64,000 nt of DNA from a virus, in the IMG/VR virus record IMGVR_UViG_3300006752_004097, positions 1 through 64,000 of that record, one strand, 5' to 3'. Positions 8,664 through 17,616 of the stretch are shown here, piece by piece (the stretch's first letter is position 1; each line of letters opens with the position of its first letter). The notes below the pieces were generated by a model. The model ran no database searches. It saw only the letters and a program-made list of their open reading frames with translations, and was not told the origin of the DNA. The position numbers and the translations under genes were made by a program.

Positions 8664-9147
8664 AGGTAAATGCCCTATACTATGGGACGAAGGATACAAA
8701 TATTTTAATTACGTTAGACAACCTATTACAGGTGCTGAGTCTGATACATGGCGTGAGCAAGGTTATACACACGAAACTACAACAGGTAAAATGTATGACA
8801 GTCGTAATCCTATGCCTGACTATGCTGAACAAGTTGCACAATTATTAAACTTAAAAAACTGTGGCTTTGTATTTTATAAAATGGATACATTAGATATTAT
8901 GCCTACCCATGTTGATCATTATAATACATATTGCAAAGTTTTTAATCAGAAACACGAAGATGTAAGACGTGCTATCGTGTTCTTAGAAGATTGGAAACCA
9001 GGACACTACTTTGAAGTAGATGGTACTGCACTTGTGAATTGGAAAGCAGGTGAGTTTGTTTTATGGCATCCTGAAGTACCACATGCGGCCAGCAACATTG
9101 GTATTGATCCAAGATACACTTTACAGATTACTGGCACCTACTGGTAA
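8653..9147 (+). CDS. 2-oxoglutarate/Fe(II) oxygenase-like protein
   Basis: In this 164-residue protein MPTHVDHYNTYCKVF gives the HxD pair (His86, Asp88), RAIVFLEDWKPGHYFEVDG is the central strand pair, WKAGEFVLWHPEVPHAASNIG places the distal His144, and DPRYTLQITG offers Arg154 for 2-oxoglutarate. The order and spacing match small Fe(II)/2OG dioxygenases of marine phages. The substrate is unknown. It differs in sequence from the oxygenase at 1415-2029, so the two are probably not recent duplicates. Overlaps of 11 bp and 1 bp tie it to its neighbours. Confidence 0.65.
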   Translation: MWNKGKCPILWDEGYKYFNYVRQPITGAESDTWREQGYTHETTTGKMYDSRNPMPDYAEQVAQLLNLKNCGFVFYKMDTLDIMPTHVDHYNTYCKVFNQKHEDVRRAIVFLEDWKPGHYFEVDGTALVNWKAGEFVLWHPEVPHAASNIGIDPRYTLQITGTYW

Positions 9148-10169
9148 TGTTCAAACAAGATATATTCTGGGGTAACTTACCTGTTAAGTCTACCAAGTTA
9201 GGCACGATGTTTAATGAACTATTTGAACATTGGTTTCCTGAAGAGCCTTTTATTATCTTTACTGGTACAAACAAAATAAACTTTGATAAGTTTCCTCTTA
9301 CTCCTAAGATGGCAAAGAAACTTAAAACACTCAGCATATATTTGTACGAGCCGTTAAGTTTATACGAAGTTGGTAAAAAGCATAACAGACAGTTCTTTAG
9401 TGAATTCAAAGGTGGTGAAAAACTTTATGCTGATGAGTTAGATAGTATATTAGTATTCAGTGAAAAACTAAAAGATGTAGAGATTACTGTTTACACTTGT
9501 GATTATAATGTAAACAAACATATAGACTCTTATCCGTTTAAACTTAAATGCTTTGATATATTTTTACGCAATCAATTTAATGGCGGTGTGCTTACAATTA
9601 AAAACAACATTGACAAACACTTTATCTGTCCTAATTGGCGTTACAGTTTACACAGACGCTTAATAGTAGAACACCTACAAGACACTCCAGGTTATTATAG
9701 TTGGGCGTTTACTAATCCTCCATTAAGTATTGATACAGAATTACAAAGTGTAGATCCTGCACATAAAAAATGGCCTGAAGGAAACTTAAATGGTCCAGCA
9801 GGACTATCTAAATACTACGAAAAAAGTTTTTGTGTAGTTGCAAACGAAACACGCTTCTATCAACCAACAGGAAATTTTAGTGAAAAAACTGTTAATGCAA
9901 TGATACACAAACGCCCGTTTGTTTGCGTTGCTCCGCCTTACACATTAGAATATATTCGTGAGTTAGGATTTAAAACATTCAGTTGGGACGAAAGTTATGA
10001 TACTGAAGAAGACCATATCAAACGTATGAATAAGATACGTCACTTGTTAGATAGTATAAAATTAATGAGTATCGAGCAGTGTAAAGATATGCTTATTGAA
10101 ATGGACGATGTGCTAACACACAATCAATTACTTGCGGCTAAGGTTTACAAGAATCATAAAATTCTTTAA
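9147..10169 (+). CDS. Glycosyltransferase-like phage protein, uncertain
   Basis: I recognise this 340-residue protein only as a type found in T4-like marine phages. Its C-terminal part reads SFCVVANETRF, then FSEKTVNAMIHKRPFV, then LEYIRELGFKTF. That pattern resembles the donor-binding region of exostosin-like GT-B proteins, where a Ser/Glu-Lys pair is followed by a helix and a hydrophobic strand. The N-terminal half has no motif I can name. The last 32 bp overlap, tail to tail, the end of the radical-SAM gene on the other strand. The transferase role is inference from this pattern and the neighbouring sugar enzymes. Confidence 0.4.
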   Translation: MFKQDIFWGNLPVKSTKLGTMFNELFEHWFPEEPFIIFTGTNKINFDKFPLTPKMAKKLKTLSIYLYEPLSLYEVGKKHNRQFFSEFKGGEKLYADELDSILVFSEKLKDVEITVYTCDYNVNKHIDSYPFKLKCFDIFLRNQFNGGVLTIKNNIDKHFICPNWRYSLHRRLIVEHLQDTPGYYSWAFTNPPLSIDTELQSVDPAHKKWPEGNLNGPAGLSKYYEKSFCVVANETRFYQPTGNFSEKTVNAMIHKRPFVCVAPPYTLEYIRELGFKTFSWDESYDTEEDHIKRMNKIRHLLDSIKLMSIEQCKDMLIEMDDVLTHNQLLAAKVYKNHKIL

Positions 10170-11505
10170 GTTCTGGAAACGTTTCAACAAGGTTGCTATT
10201 GCTACGCTTGTCATATTGCGTAAACCAATTGTAAAAAGTTTTACGTCCTATTGCTAACTTCTTATCATCATAGTTAGTTGTACGCATATAGTCTACAACA
10301 CGTCTAAAACGCTCATACTCCAACAAACTAAACTTATGGCGGTCACTGTCATCAACGTTGTCTCCGATGTACTGTAGGTGCCTTGTCATGTACGGAATGA
10401 ACTGTTCTTTAGGCAATATGTTCATGTCAAACTGTATTGGCTCTTTTAAGTACGGAGTATCAAATCTAATATTTTGCCATTGTATACCTGCATTTGCTCT
10501 TGTATATTTTTTACGCCATTCAAGTATTTTCTTAAGAAGCAAATCAAAACTTGTTACAGCAAACAAATTAAATGTAATCATAAACGTTACAGGATAACCA
10601 AGTTCAGTTAGATAGTAATCTAAATTCTTTTCCCATAGTTCAATATCTAATCCACGTCTTGTGTATTCTGCTTTAGGTCCCCAAGTGTCTATGCTTGTGT
10701 ATAGTTTGAAACTTCTTATGCAGTTCTTTGCTTTAAGTTCTTTTACACGTTCTACAAGTTTGTGTACAAGAGATTCCTTAACACCCATGTTACTGTTTAC
10801 TTCAATTTGTATATGAGGTTTAGGATTTGCTTCAAGTTCATCAAACAAACGCCAAGTACTTTTGTGCATTAAAGGTTCGCCACCAGTAATACGTAAGATG
10901 TTTAGTGTCTTACTAACTTCGGGCCACCACTTCCACCATGCTTCTACATATGGATTAGTTTCTTCTTCATAAAGTTCAAACCAATCAATGTCATTACGGT
11001 GTGCTGATACATCTGTGTACGGACCTTCTTTTTTAATTTCATTAAAGTATCTACTACTAAATTTAGGGTGACAGTATCCGCATTTAAAATTACATTCATT
11101 ACTAAAGTTTACTTCAATGTATTCAGGATTAATATCATAATCCCACGGATTGTTTTTTATCTCTTCGATACGTTTAGGTGTGTATATACTTGTTGTTTTG
11201 ATATGCCTATCACTGATGTAGTCTTTACCCATACATTCAATGTTCCAACAATATTGACAACCGCTTGGCTTCTCGCCGGCAAGCATTTGTTTACGTTCTT
11301 GTTTCTTTTGCGGAGTATTATGTAATTGACTTGGATTGTCAATTAAACCTTCAAGTGGTATTTTGTGCGGAGCAGGGTGATAACAACTGTGTGTTTCTCC
11401 TGTTTGCAAATATATTGTTACATGGTGCCATTTAGCCAAGCAGAATGTAGGCGAGATTTTATCTGCCTCTGGCATTATTTTTTTAATTTGTTCTACTTCG
11501 CTCAT
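10138..11505 (-). CDS. Twitch-domain radical SAM protein
   Basis: The 455-residue protein has the phage 'twitch' arrangement. An N-terminal segment carries cysteines (FCLAKWHHV with Cys22, SCYHPAPH with Cys41, GCQYCW at 83/86, Cys91), and the radical-SAM core follows with CNFKCGYCH (Cys138/142/145) and ILRITGGEPLMH. The remainder is a long C-terminal domain. It is the same general class as the partial protein at 1-424. The substrate is unknown. It ends inside the 3' end of the convergent gene at 9147-10169 and starts 4 bp within the small membrane-protein gene. Confidence 0.8.
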   Translation of the reverse strand: MSEVEQIKKIMPEADKISPTFCLAKWHHVTIYLQTGETHSCYHPAPHKIPLEGLIDNPSQLHNTPQKKQERKQMLAGEKPSGCQYCWNIECMGKDYISDRHIKTTSIYTPKRIEEIKNNPWDYDINPEYIEVNFSNECNFKCGYCHPKFSSRYFNEIKKEGPYTDVSAHRNDIDWFELYEEETNPYVEAWWKWWPEVSKTLNILRITGGEPLMHKSTWRLFDELEANPKPHIQIEVNSNMGVKESLVHKLVERVKELKAKNCIRSFKLYTSIDTWGPKAEYTRRGLDIELWEKNLDYYLTELGYPVTFMITFNLFAVTSFDLLLKKILEWRKKYTRANAGIQWQNIRFDTPYLKEPIQFDMNILPKEQFIPYMTRHLQYIGDNVDDSDRHKFSLLEYERFRRVVDYMRTTNYDDKKLAIGRKTFYNWFTQYDKRSNSNLVETFPELKEFYDSCKP

Positions 11506-11747
11506 TGAATCCAGTTATAAATTCCACGCACGGCAAGTACCAAATAAAATAATTCCATTAATGCTCTTGGTGTATCCCCGTCTTTCCAACCCATATAAAT
11601 CCAGATGGCACAACTAAAACATGCAACCACCCAACCTATGGCTTGCCAACTTGGATCACCGCCACTTAAAATAAACGCAGACGCCATAGCAAGGAAAAAT
11701 CCTAACCAACGCCATCCGTTAATATTATGATAGTATCTAATTTTCAT
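11502..11747 (-). CDS. Small integral membrane protein
   Basis: This 81-residue protein has hydrophobic stretches at about 13-29 (WLGFFLAMASAFILSGG), 33-52 (WQAIGWVVACFSCAIWIYMG) and 60-78 (ALMELFYLVLAVRGIYNW), so two or three membrane spans are likely. WKDGDT sits in a loop. I do not recognise the family. It overlaps both neighbours by 4 bp, so it is made together with a radical-SAM protein and a glycosyltransferase-like protein; a transport or anchoring role is possible but unsupported. Confidence 0.6.
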   Translation of the reverse strand: MKIRYYHNINGWRWLGFFLAMASAFILSGGDPSWQAIGWVVACFSCAIWIYMGWKDGDTPRALMELFYLVLAVRGIYNWIQ

Positions 11748-12637
11748 TTTCTTCTAATCACCCTATCTCCGTTTACGTAAACAAGTTTAAAAAACTTGCT
11801 TTGCTCTTGATCTAATGCTCGTGTACTTATCGGTAAATCAAATGCATTTTGTAAATGTTCTCCAAGATTAAAGATCTCTTCTTCACATTGTTCTTTACTA
11901 AATGAGTCATACAAATCATTCCAGTATTTGTTTAAGTATTCAAAGTCTCTTGTTTGTGTATGGTCCCAATCAGTAAGCATTGTTTTATAACAACCTTCTC
12001 TTGCACCCATAATGCTCCATAGTCCATTAGGAACATCTGCACCTACTTGCATCCACACCAGTAATCTATGATAATTTTGCCACCATAGTTCACTAAAGTC
12101 TTTAATAATCTTGCCTTGATCTAAACTCATCTTAACACCTTCACGGAAACCTGCTCTCCATGCTTGTTGAGGTGTTGCACTTATAATACTTGTACTGTAA
12201 TTTTGATTTAACTGATAGTAGTTGTCAAAGTAACAAAACTCAATGCTTGTTTGATCAGTACCGTCTGTGTTTTCATGTGTTTGCATATTCTTAACAAACT
12301 CTTTAGTCCACATTTTTAAACTGCCGTTACCATACATTAGTCCGTTGACGTCAATCTTACCGCACCAACTAAACTGATAGTCATCGTCTATACCTAATTT
12401 GTCTATGTCTATTACTACATTTAAAAACTCTGGCTTAATAATAGTATCACCATCTACAGTAACAAAGTGTTTTGTTTCGGATAAGTCTGCACAGGCTTTG
12501 TGTGCGGCATCTGAGCCTTCAACTCCATGCACACGCTTTGCCCAAGGTACTTTGCGTTTTAGGTCTGCCCAGTTTTCTTCAGCATTAGGCTCATCATAAC
12601 TTAAAAAGATGATATCTTGTTCAGCGATTTTAATCAT
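11744..12637 (-). CDS. Glycosyltransferase-like protein (paralogue of 4307-4996)
   Basis: The 297-residue protein starts with DIIFLSYDEPNAEENW and has FVTVDGDTIIKPEF, a strand followed by a DxD signature. Further shared blocks with the product of 4307-4996 include AWRAGFREG and QVGADVPNGLWSIMGA. The extra length lies in the middle and the C-terminus. The pattern suggests a GT-A glycosyltransferase, but no family could be named. GGAG upstream of the ATG is the ribosome site; the start overlaps the preceding gene by 8 bp. Confidence 0.5.
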   Translation of the reverse strand: MIKIAEQDIIFLSYDEPNAEENWADLKRKVPWAKRVHGVEGSDAAHKACADLSETKHFVTVDGDTIIKPEFLNVVIDIDKLGIDDDYQFSWCGKIDVNGLMYGNGSLKMWTKEFVKNMQTHENTDGTDQTSIEFCYFDNYYQLNQNYSTSIISATPQQAWRAGFREGVKMSLDQGKIIKDFSELWWQNYHRLLVWMQVGADVPNGLWSIMGAREGCYKTMLTDWDHTQTRDFEYLNKYWNDLYDSFSKEQCEEEIFNLGEHLQNAFDLPISTRALDQEQSKFFKLVYVNGDRVIRRK

Positions 12638-13193
12638 TTACGACTCCTGTGCTATAACTGTTGAACAACTTATTAGTATATAAGTCGTATTGTGTTATTA
12701 TAGCATCATCTTGGTCAAATTGCAAGTCTAAATTTGTATCTGACAAGTTAAATCTTAATGTTCTATGTAATTTATATGGATCGTTTTTATCTACAACACT
12801 AAAGTTTTTGATTGTTTGTAATGTTACAGTATTTTTCTCTAATGTTTTGGCAAATAATGTACCAAACTGTAGTTGCCATGTTTTAGTTTTGTAGTTTTTA
12901 ATAATGTTAATGTCTGCTTCTATATTATTAGGTATCTTGTATATACTATTGTTAACATTATATTCAAAACGTTCTTCTTCATGTATGTTAACAAGTTCAT
13001 ACATAGTTGACGTTGGATTAAATTGAACTTTGTAGTGTAAAAAGTTTTCTGAGCCGTCTAATAGTCCTGCTACTGCTTTTGTATCTACTTCAATATGCTG
13101 TTTAGTTGGGTACGAAGTAATCGTTAGGACATTGCCTGTCTTAGAATCAAACTCTATATATGTTTGTACTTCATCTTTATGCATATCTGTCAT
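12630..13193 (-). CDS. Hypothetical protein, beta-rich
   Basis: From the ATG at 13193 the protein has 187 residues. It is rich in Asn, Thr, Lys and alternating hydrophobics (for instance TYIEFDSKTGNVLTITSYP), which suggests beta structure, and has no cysteine or catalytic motif I can see. The frame is open to an ATG at 13256, but 13193 has GGATAAG upstream and keeps the overlap with the preceding glycosyltransferase-like gene to 17 bp. I do not recognise it; its operon place between two glycosyltransferase-like genes is the only clue. Confidence 0.55.
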   Translation of the reverse strand: MTDMHKDEVQTYIEFDSKTGNVLTITSYPTKQHIEVDTKAVAGLLDGSENFLHYKVQFNPTSTMYELVNIHEEERFEYNVNNSIYKIPNNIEADINIIKNYKTKTWQLQFGTLFAKTLEKNTVTLQTIKNFSVVDKNDPYKLHRTLRFNLSDTNLDLQFDQDDAIITQYDLYTNKLFNSYSTGVVND

Positions 13194-13986
13194 AAAACTT
13201 ATCCGTAAAATCTTTTTCAGTGTAATGAAACACTGTATCTTGTAAATGACCACCAACTCTTAATTGTGCTTCATTGTTAACAAAACAACTTACACGATCT
13301 TGCCATTTCTTTGTTTGTGTTTTCCATGTTTGTGCATACGGTTTCATGTGTACAAAAGTTGGAAACGCTAACGTCTTGTTTGTAACTTTATTTTCTACAC
13401 CTAACATCTTGATAGCAATACTTGTACACACATCTACGCTGGCAACTTTTTGCATACGCTTGGGTGCATACTTTTCGTAACACTCTTCCCAATGTTTCAT
13501 TGTGTGTTCTAATGCATGATAAAACTTTTTTGCAAAGTCTGACTTTTTAAAGTAGTGCAATGCAACATAAATGTCTGGTAAGTCGTTTGCTTCAAACATT
13601 TTTCTATAGTATCTTGTGTGTAACTTACACTGCTTGTAGTCAGTAACATTAGTTGTATAAAATACTTCGTAGTTCTGCATCAGATTCCACCAATTAGATA
13701 AGTCATGACATACTAACATATCTGTGTCTAATACAAATGTACTGTCATATGGACATGCATGGTATATCTTCCAACGGTTTTGTACTTTCCACTTGTGTTC
13801 TTCTGCTTTATCTTCCCACGGTATAGGTACAATGTCATCGAACAGTTCTTTACGCTCTACATTATCATTAGTAATTAAACAAATTTTACTGTTTGGATTA
13901 GTTTTTCTAATACTCAATGCTAACAATTCTGCTTGACGTATGTAGTTGTGTTCGCTATTTTGTGCAAGGAAAGTAAAATTAGACAT
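13177..13986 (-). CDS. Glycosyltransferase-like protein with DxD motif
   Basis: From the ATG at 13986 the protein has 269 residues. It opens with NFTFLAQNSEHNYIRQAELL, followed by SICLITND-like strands and STFVLDTDMLVCHDL (about 87-101), the hydrophobic strand plus DTD signature of GT-A enzymes that handle nucleotide-sugars. HMKPYAQTW and a late VFHYTEKDF could contribute the C-terminal His used for metal binding in GT8-like enzymes. A TTG at 13992 is also in frame, but the ATG is favoured by the GGAAGGG site upstream. The next gene encodes a protein of the same design. Confidence 0.55.
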   Translation of the reverse strand: MSNFTFLAQNSEHNYIRQAELLALSIRKTNPNSKICLITNDNVERKELFDDIVPIPWEDKAEEHKWKVQNRWKIYHACPYDSTFVLDTDMLVCHDLSNWWNLMQNYEVFYTTNVTDYKQCKLHTRYYRKMFEANDLPDIYVALHYFKKSDFAKKFYHALEHTMKHWEECYEKYAPKRMQKVASVDVCTSIAIKMLGVENKVTNKTLAFPTFVHMKPYAQTWKTQTKKWQDRVSCFVNNEAQLRVGGHLQDTVFHYTEKDFTDKFYDRYA

Positions 13987-14800
13987 TAGCAATTACCCTT
14001 CCTAAACTAAACTTATTCATTACATGCAAATTTATACCTTTTGACTTTATTAGTGTATATTCTCCTACACGATCTTGTTTTTCAACAAGCAAAGTTAATT
14101 CATCGAAAAGAATTTTTTGTAATATATCTTTGCCTGTGCTATAAACCATTTTGCCCGGCAGTTCTTTTGTGTAACCCATGATGTTATTTGCAATACTAAA
14201 TGCAATATCATTTCTAAATACTGTTGTTGTAACTTGATATAGGTTACGATAGTGTTCGTAATTTTTCTTTATGTGTTTTACAAGATCAAAGAAAGCATTA
14301 TTACGTTCTGACTTGTCAAATATAATACAAGTTGCCCACCAAAAGTCTATTGATGTTTCACTAATTAATTCAAACTCACTTTTATCACGCCAACCACTGA
14401 TATCCATACTGTCTTTGTACATCATTAGTTCATGTGGTAACTTCATTGCTTGTGCAAGTAAATTATTACTTACAATATAGTCAGTGTCTAATACAAGAGT
14501 CCTATCATAAGGACTTAGGTCATAACTATCACTTCTATTAAAGTTCTTAAACTCTAATACTTTTTTAGATAAACTTCCGTCTTGATATGTTTTGTGATTT
14601 TTGTATTCTATAGATGATGAAATAATTTTGTCAAACACTTGTTTTCCGTTGTAAAATTTTACAACACGTTCTACATCATCTGTTACAAGTGTGGTAGGTA
14701 AGTTTAAGTACTTTTTAATTCTTTTTGCAAGGAACCGAGCCTGCGATACGTAATCAACTTGCTCATTATTGAATGCAAATAAAAGTACTCCACTATTCAT
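13979..14800 (-). CDS. Glycosyltransferase-like protein with DxD motif
   Basis: Counting from the ATG at 14800 the protein has 273 residues. GVLLFAFNNEQVDYVSQARFLAKRI aligns by eye with the N-terminus of the neighbouring 13177-13986 product, and DRTLVLDTDYIVSNNLL gives the DTD signature at a similar position; INLHVMNKFS near the end resembles the C-terminal His region. The two are probably tandem duplicates that have diverged strongly. An ATG at 14812 is also in frame; I prefer 14800 because it matches the neighbour's start and leaves an 8-bp overlap. Function beyond likely sugar transfer is unknown. Confidence 0.55.
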   Translation of the reverse strand: MNSGVLLFAFNNEQVDYVSQARFLAKRIKKYLNLPTTLVTDDVERVVKFYNGKQVFDKIISSSIEYKNHKTYQDGSLSKKVLEFKNFNRSDSYDLSPYDRTLVLDTDYIVSNNLLAQAMKLPHELMMYKDSMDISGWRDKSEFELISETSIDFWWATCIIFDKSERNNAFFDLVKHIKKNYEHYRNLYQVTTTVFRNDIAFSIANNIMGYTKELPGKMVYSTGKDILQKILFDELTLLVEKQDRVGEYTLIKSKGINLHVMNKFSLGRVIANV

Positions 14801-15140
14801 TAACCAATCCATCTACAGATCTACTTGTTTCAAGTTTGCTGTAGTCTTTATGGTAGTTGTTTAGTGCAACATAATATTTGTCTGCAATATTATCGTAGAA
14901 ATCTGATATGTCATCAATAAAGATAGGAGTGTCAGTGTCATCGATTAACACAGATGAATCTTGATCAGTTGACTTTAATGTGTAAACATAGTTAATCAAC
15001 TCTTTGTTAATTGTAAATTGTCCGCCTGCAAAGAAATACATTGACTCTGTAGCAAACTTTTCTTTCAACATTCTTCTTTGGTTATTAAGAGTCGCGGAAT
15101 AGTTTCCAAATTCTAAGGCTTTTGATAGTTTCTCGTCCAT
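14793..15140 (-). CDS. Hypothetical protein
   Basis: The 115-residue protein is charged and probably mostly helical at its N-terminus (LNNQRRMLKEKFATES), with an acidic centre (SVLIDDTDTPIFIDDISDFYDNI). No known motif is visible. It overlaps the glycosyltransferase-like gene downstream by 8 bp and lies 26 bp from the first tail-fibre-like gene, at the border between the enzyme cluster and the tail genes. It might belong to either group. Confidence 0.5.
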   Translation of the reverse strand: MDEKLSKALEFGNYSATLNNQRRMLKEKFATESMYFFAGGQFTINKELINYVYTLKSTDQDSSVLIDDTDTPIFIDDISDFYDNIADKYYVALNNYHKDYSKLETSRSVDGLVNE

Positions 15141-15166
15141 AGTAATATTTACTATGTAATTAGAGA

Positions 15167-16087
15167 TTAAAGTGTATTTGTGGTATTAAATGTTGGGGAA
15201 GTTAAAGAAACTCTTGACCCTGTAGGTAGTCTTTCGCCAACCACACTTTGTAGTGTACCTGTTACTGATTCATCTTGTGGGTTGAATGCACCATCGTTGT
15301 TTGTGTCATCACCAATGTCATCATCTCTGAATTGAATAGTAAATTGGATTGTTGTTGAATTTAACTCTTTTGCTTTGATGTTATAATCGTTTTCAGTATA
15401 AACGCCTGTACCATCTTTTTGGAATACAAGTTGATCAGTAGCAGTTAAATCAAAGTTACCAACGTTAAATGCTGTTCCTGGTGAACTTCCAACTGATGTA
15501 CAGTTTTCTGATTTAAATAAAACTGTTCCCATGTTTGCTAACAATGAATTCCAGTCGTTGTTCTTACCATTTGAAGACGCTGGATCTAAATCAGCAGTAA
15601 ATCTAATTTCACCGCCTGCATTAAAAAAGTGTCTACGTGCATCTGCATTAGCAAAAGTTACTGTTGCAGTATGATCAACTATACCTGACCATGCAGTTGT
15701 TCTTGATGTGTTTGTTTTGTTTGCTGTAATTGTGCTTTGTGAAGTATCAGCAGTATAAATTACGTCTTTGTTTGTTTCAATTAGAGTTGATAAGTCTTCG
15801 TATTGTAAGATACCTTTTGCAGTACCTGTGTCAGTTGCATCTTCTTCAATAACATCACCTGCTGATATTGACGCTAATGAATTAGGAACACTACCTACTT
15901 GGTGTACTCTTGCATTAATTAAGTCAGTGTACAGTGTGGACATATGTCCTGAGTCGATAACAGTATCTGCCGCAACTTGCGAACTTGCTAAAGTTTGTCC
16001 GTATCCAAACTGTCCAGCACCATTGCCCATTATGTTTGCTACTGTCGATTGTAATGAGTTATATCTTGCCGCTGTAATTATAGCCAT
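15167..16087 (-). CDS. Tail-fibre-like structural protein
   Basis: This 306-residue protein starts with MAIITAARYNSLQSTVANIMGNGAGQFGYGQ, a beginning I associate with structural or fibre proteins of marine T4-like phages. The N-terminal 100 residues contain LYTDLINARVHQVG; the rest is beta-rich with many Thr, Asn and Asp and repeated short strands. A GAGGAAGTAAG ribosome site precedes the ATG. Its place at the end of the tail-fibre block supports a virion role, perhaps in host binding. It does not share the N-terminal module of the next three proteins. Confidence 0.55.
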   Translation of the reverse strand: MAIITAARYNSLQSTVANIMGNGAGQFGYGQTLASSQVAADTVIDSGHMSTLYTDLINARVHQVGSVPNSLASISAGDVIEEDATDTGTAKGILQYEDLSTLIETNKDVIYTADTSQSTITANKTNTSRTTAWSGIVDHTATVTFANADARRHFFNAGGEIRFTADLDPASSNGKNNDWNSLLANMGTVLFKSENCTSVGSSPGTAFNVGNFDLTATDQLVFQKDGTGVYTENDYNIKAKELNSTTIQFTIQFRDDDIGDDTNNDGAFNPQDESVTGTLQSVVGERLPTGSRVSLTSPTFNTTNTL

Positions 16088-16104
16088 TTCTTACTTCCTC
16101 TATT

Positions 16105-17583
16105 CTATACTTTCAAGAATGTTTCTACTAATTTTTCTTCGTGTCTATCGTTTGATTCTAAAGCAATACCAATTAAATCGCCTTCGTCTGCTTTTTGTGC
16201 AGTACCGTTAGCACCTACGTATAGTTTGTCGCCTTTGCTAACAGGTCCCATAACTCTTACTGGAACTCTACCTTTAAGTGCAACTGCTTGTCCGTCTGCT
16301 TCTGCATTCATTAAGTATGCTGGCTTAGTACTAATAACACCAATTGGCATGTCTGTCATTGGACACCAAGTTGCTTCACTACCTTCGTCAGTGCCTATTG
16401 TCATAATAGTTCCTACTGGATACTGATCGTCTGTTGTGTATTTCTCTGCCAAGTCAGCATATTTTGCTGAACTTGCAATACCTTGGAAGTTATTAGCAAA
16501 CAAGTCACCGTTTGAATCTCTAACTGCAACTGTATCGTTAGTTGCTGATGTACTTGCTGTTCTATTGTTTGATCCAACAACCATTGCGTTTGCACTTGTT
16601 GCCGTACCGTTAAATGTCGTTGCCCATATATTGCTAAATTTTAATGAACTTGAACCAATGTCAAAAGTTGTATTAGCACCTGGGAAAATACCCTCTGCTT
16701 TAAACTGTACTGGTTCTGTTGATTGTGCTGATGCATTATCAACTTTAAATCTAATTACAGTACCAACATCGTTACTAATAACTGCTTGGTTTCCGTTTTC
16801 AATTTTAACTGATAAGTCATTTGAGTCACCAACTGTATAACCTGCGTCTGCAAATCTTACAACTTCAGCAAATGAAGTTACTGCTCCTGGAACTGATACA
16901 ACGTATTCGCTTGCCGCTCTACCGCCTAATTTCTCTGCGTTAGTTGCTGTACCCCAGAATCTGTGTGCTGTTGAAGTAACACCTTGTTGTGCATTAGTAG
17001 TATTCTTTAAAGTCATACCCTGATGAACTACATCGAAACCTGTTATGGCATTGTTTGGGACAGTTGAGTCGATTGTAAAGTCAGAGGCACTTAATACCAC
17101 TACTACTTCATCATTGATTGTACCTTTAATTACTGTTCTTTGTACATTTGCAATGTCTGTTACTGAATCAGTTACAAATGATGTAACTGTAGAACCTTGT
17201 GACTGTGGACCAATTAGTACAAATCCTGCACCAGTGTTCGCATACAACTGATTGTTTGCGTTATCCCACCAAAAGTCACCTTCTGTTAGTCCTGATGGTT
17301 GACTTGCACTTACTTCTGCTCCACCAGTTGTTCTAAATTTTGTTCCGTCATAGAACTTTAATTTGCTCGTTCCCGAGTCAAACCAAAGTTGACCGCTAAT
17401 TGCTCTGGATGGTGCATTCGCACTTGAGAAGTTCTCAAGCAAATGAACGAAGTTTTCGTTCTGAATTTCGCCATATCCAGCGTAGTTTTTACCAACAAGT
17501 TTAAGATCAGTAGTTTGATTGACTGTGCCGTCTTCAACTACTGCAATCTGGCTACCGTCGGTTTTGTTAATAATGTATGCCAT
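16105..17583 (-). CDS. Tail-fibre-like protein with shared N-terminal module
   Basis: The 492-residue protein carries an N-terminal module of about 130 residues with landmarks INKTDGS, LVGKNYAGYGE, NENFVHLLENF, GQLWFD, LKFYDG and NNQLY, which recurs in the two proteins encoded downstream in coordinates. The middle is repetitive and beta-rich, with TFDIGSSSLKFSNIWA resembling fibre strand repeats. The C-terminus (ADLAEKYTTDDQYPVGT ... GDKLYVGANGTAQKA) is a small beta domain seen in marine phage fibres. GAAGGGGTAAT precedes the ATG and an ATAAATAC late box lies 24 bp upstream. A role in the distal tail or fibres is inferred. Confidence 0.6.
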   Translation of the reverse strand: MAYIINKTDGSQIAVVEDGTVNQTTDLKLVGKNYAGYGEIQNENFVHLLENFSSANAPSRAISGQLWFDSGTSKLKFYDGTKFRTTGGAEVSASQPSGLTEGDFWWDNANNQLYANTGAGFVLIGPQSQGSTVTSFVTDSVTDIANVQRTVIKGTINDEVVVVLSASDFTIDSTVPNNAITGFDVVHQGMTLKNTTNAQQGVTSTAHRFWGTATNAEKLGGRAASEYVVSVPGAVTSFAEVVRFADAGYTVGDSNDLSVKIENGNQAVISNDVGTVIRFKVDNASAQSTEPVQFKAEGIFPGANTTFDIGSSSLKFSNIWATTFNGTATSANAMVVGSNNRTASTSATNDTVAVRDSNGDLFANNFQGIASSAKYADLAEKYTTDDQYPVGTIMTIGTDEGSEATWCPMTDMPIGVISTKPAYLMNAEADGQAVALKGRVPVRVMGPVSKGDKLYVGANGTAQKADEGDLIGIALESNDRHEEKLVETFLKV

Positions 17584-17606
17584 AGTATATTACCCCTTCA
17601 TTGTTA

Positions 17607-17614
17607 GTATTTAT
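17607..17614 (-). promoter_or_regulatory. Late promoter box before the 16105-17583 fibre gene
   Basis: ATAAATAC on the minus strand lies in the 33-bp gap between two fibre genes, 24 bp before the ATG at 17583, with GAAGGGGTAAT as ribosome site. It gives this fibre gene its own late start within the operon. Confidence 0.6.
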
Positions 17615-17616
17615 CG

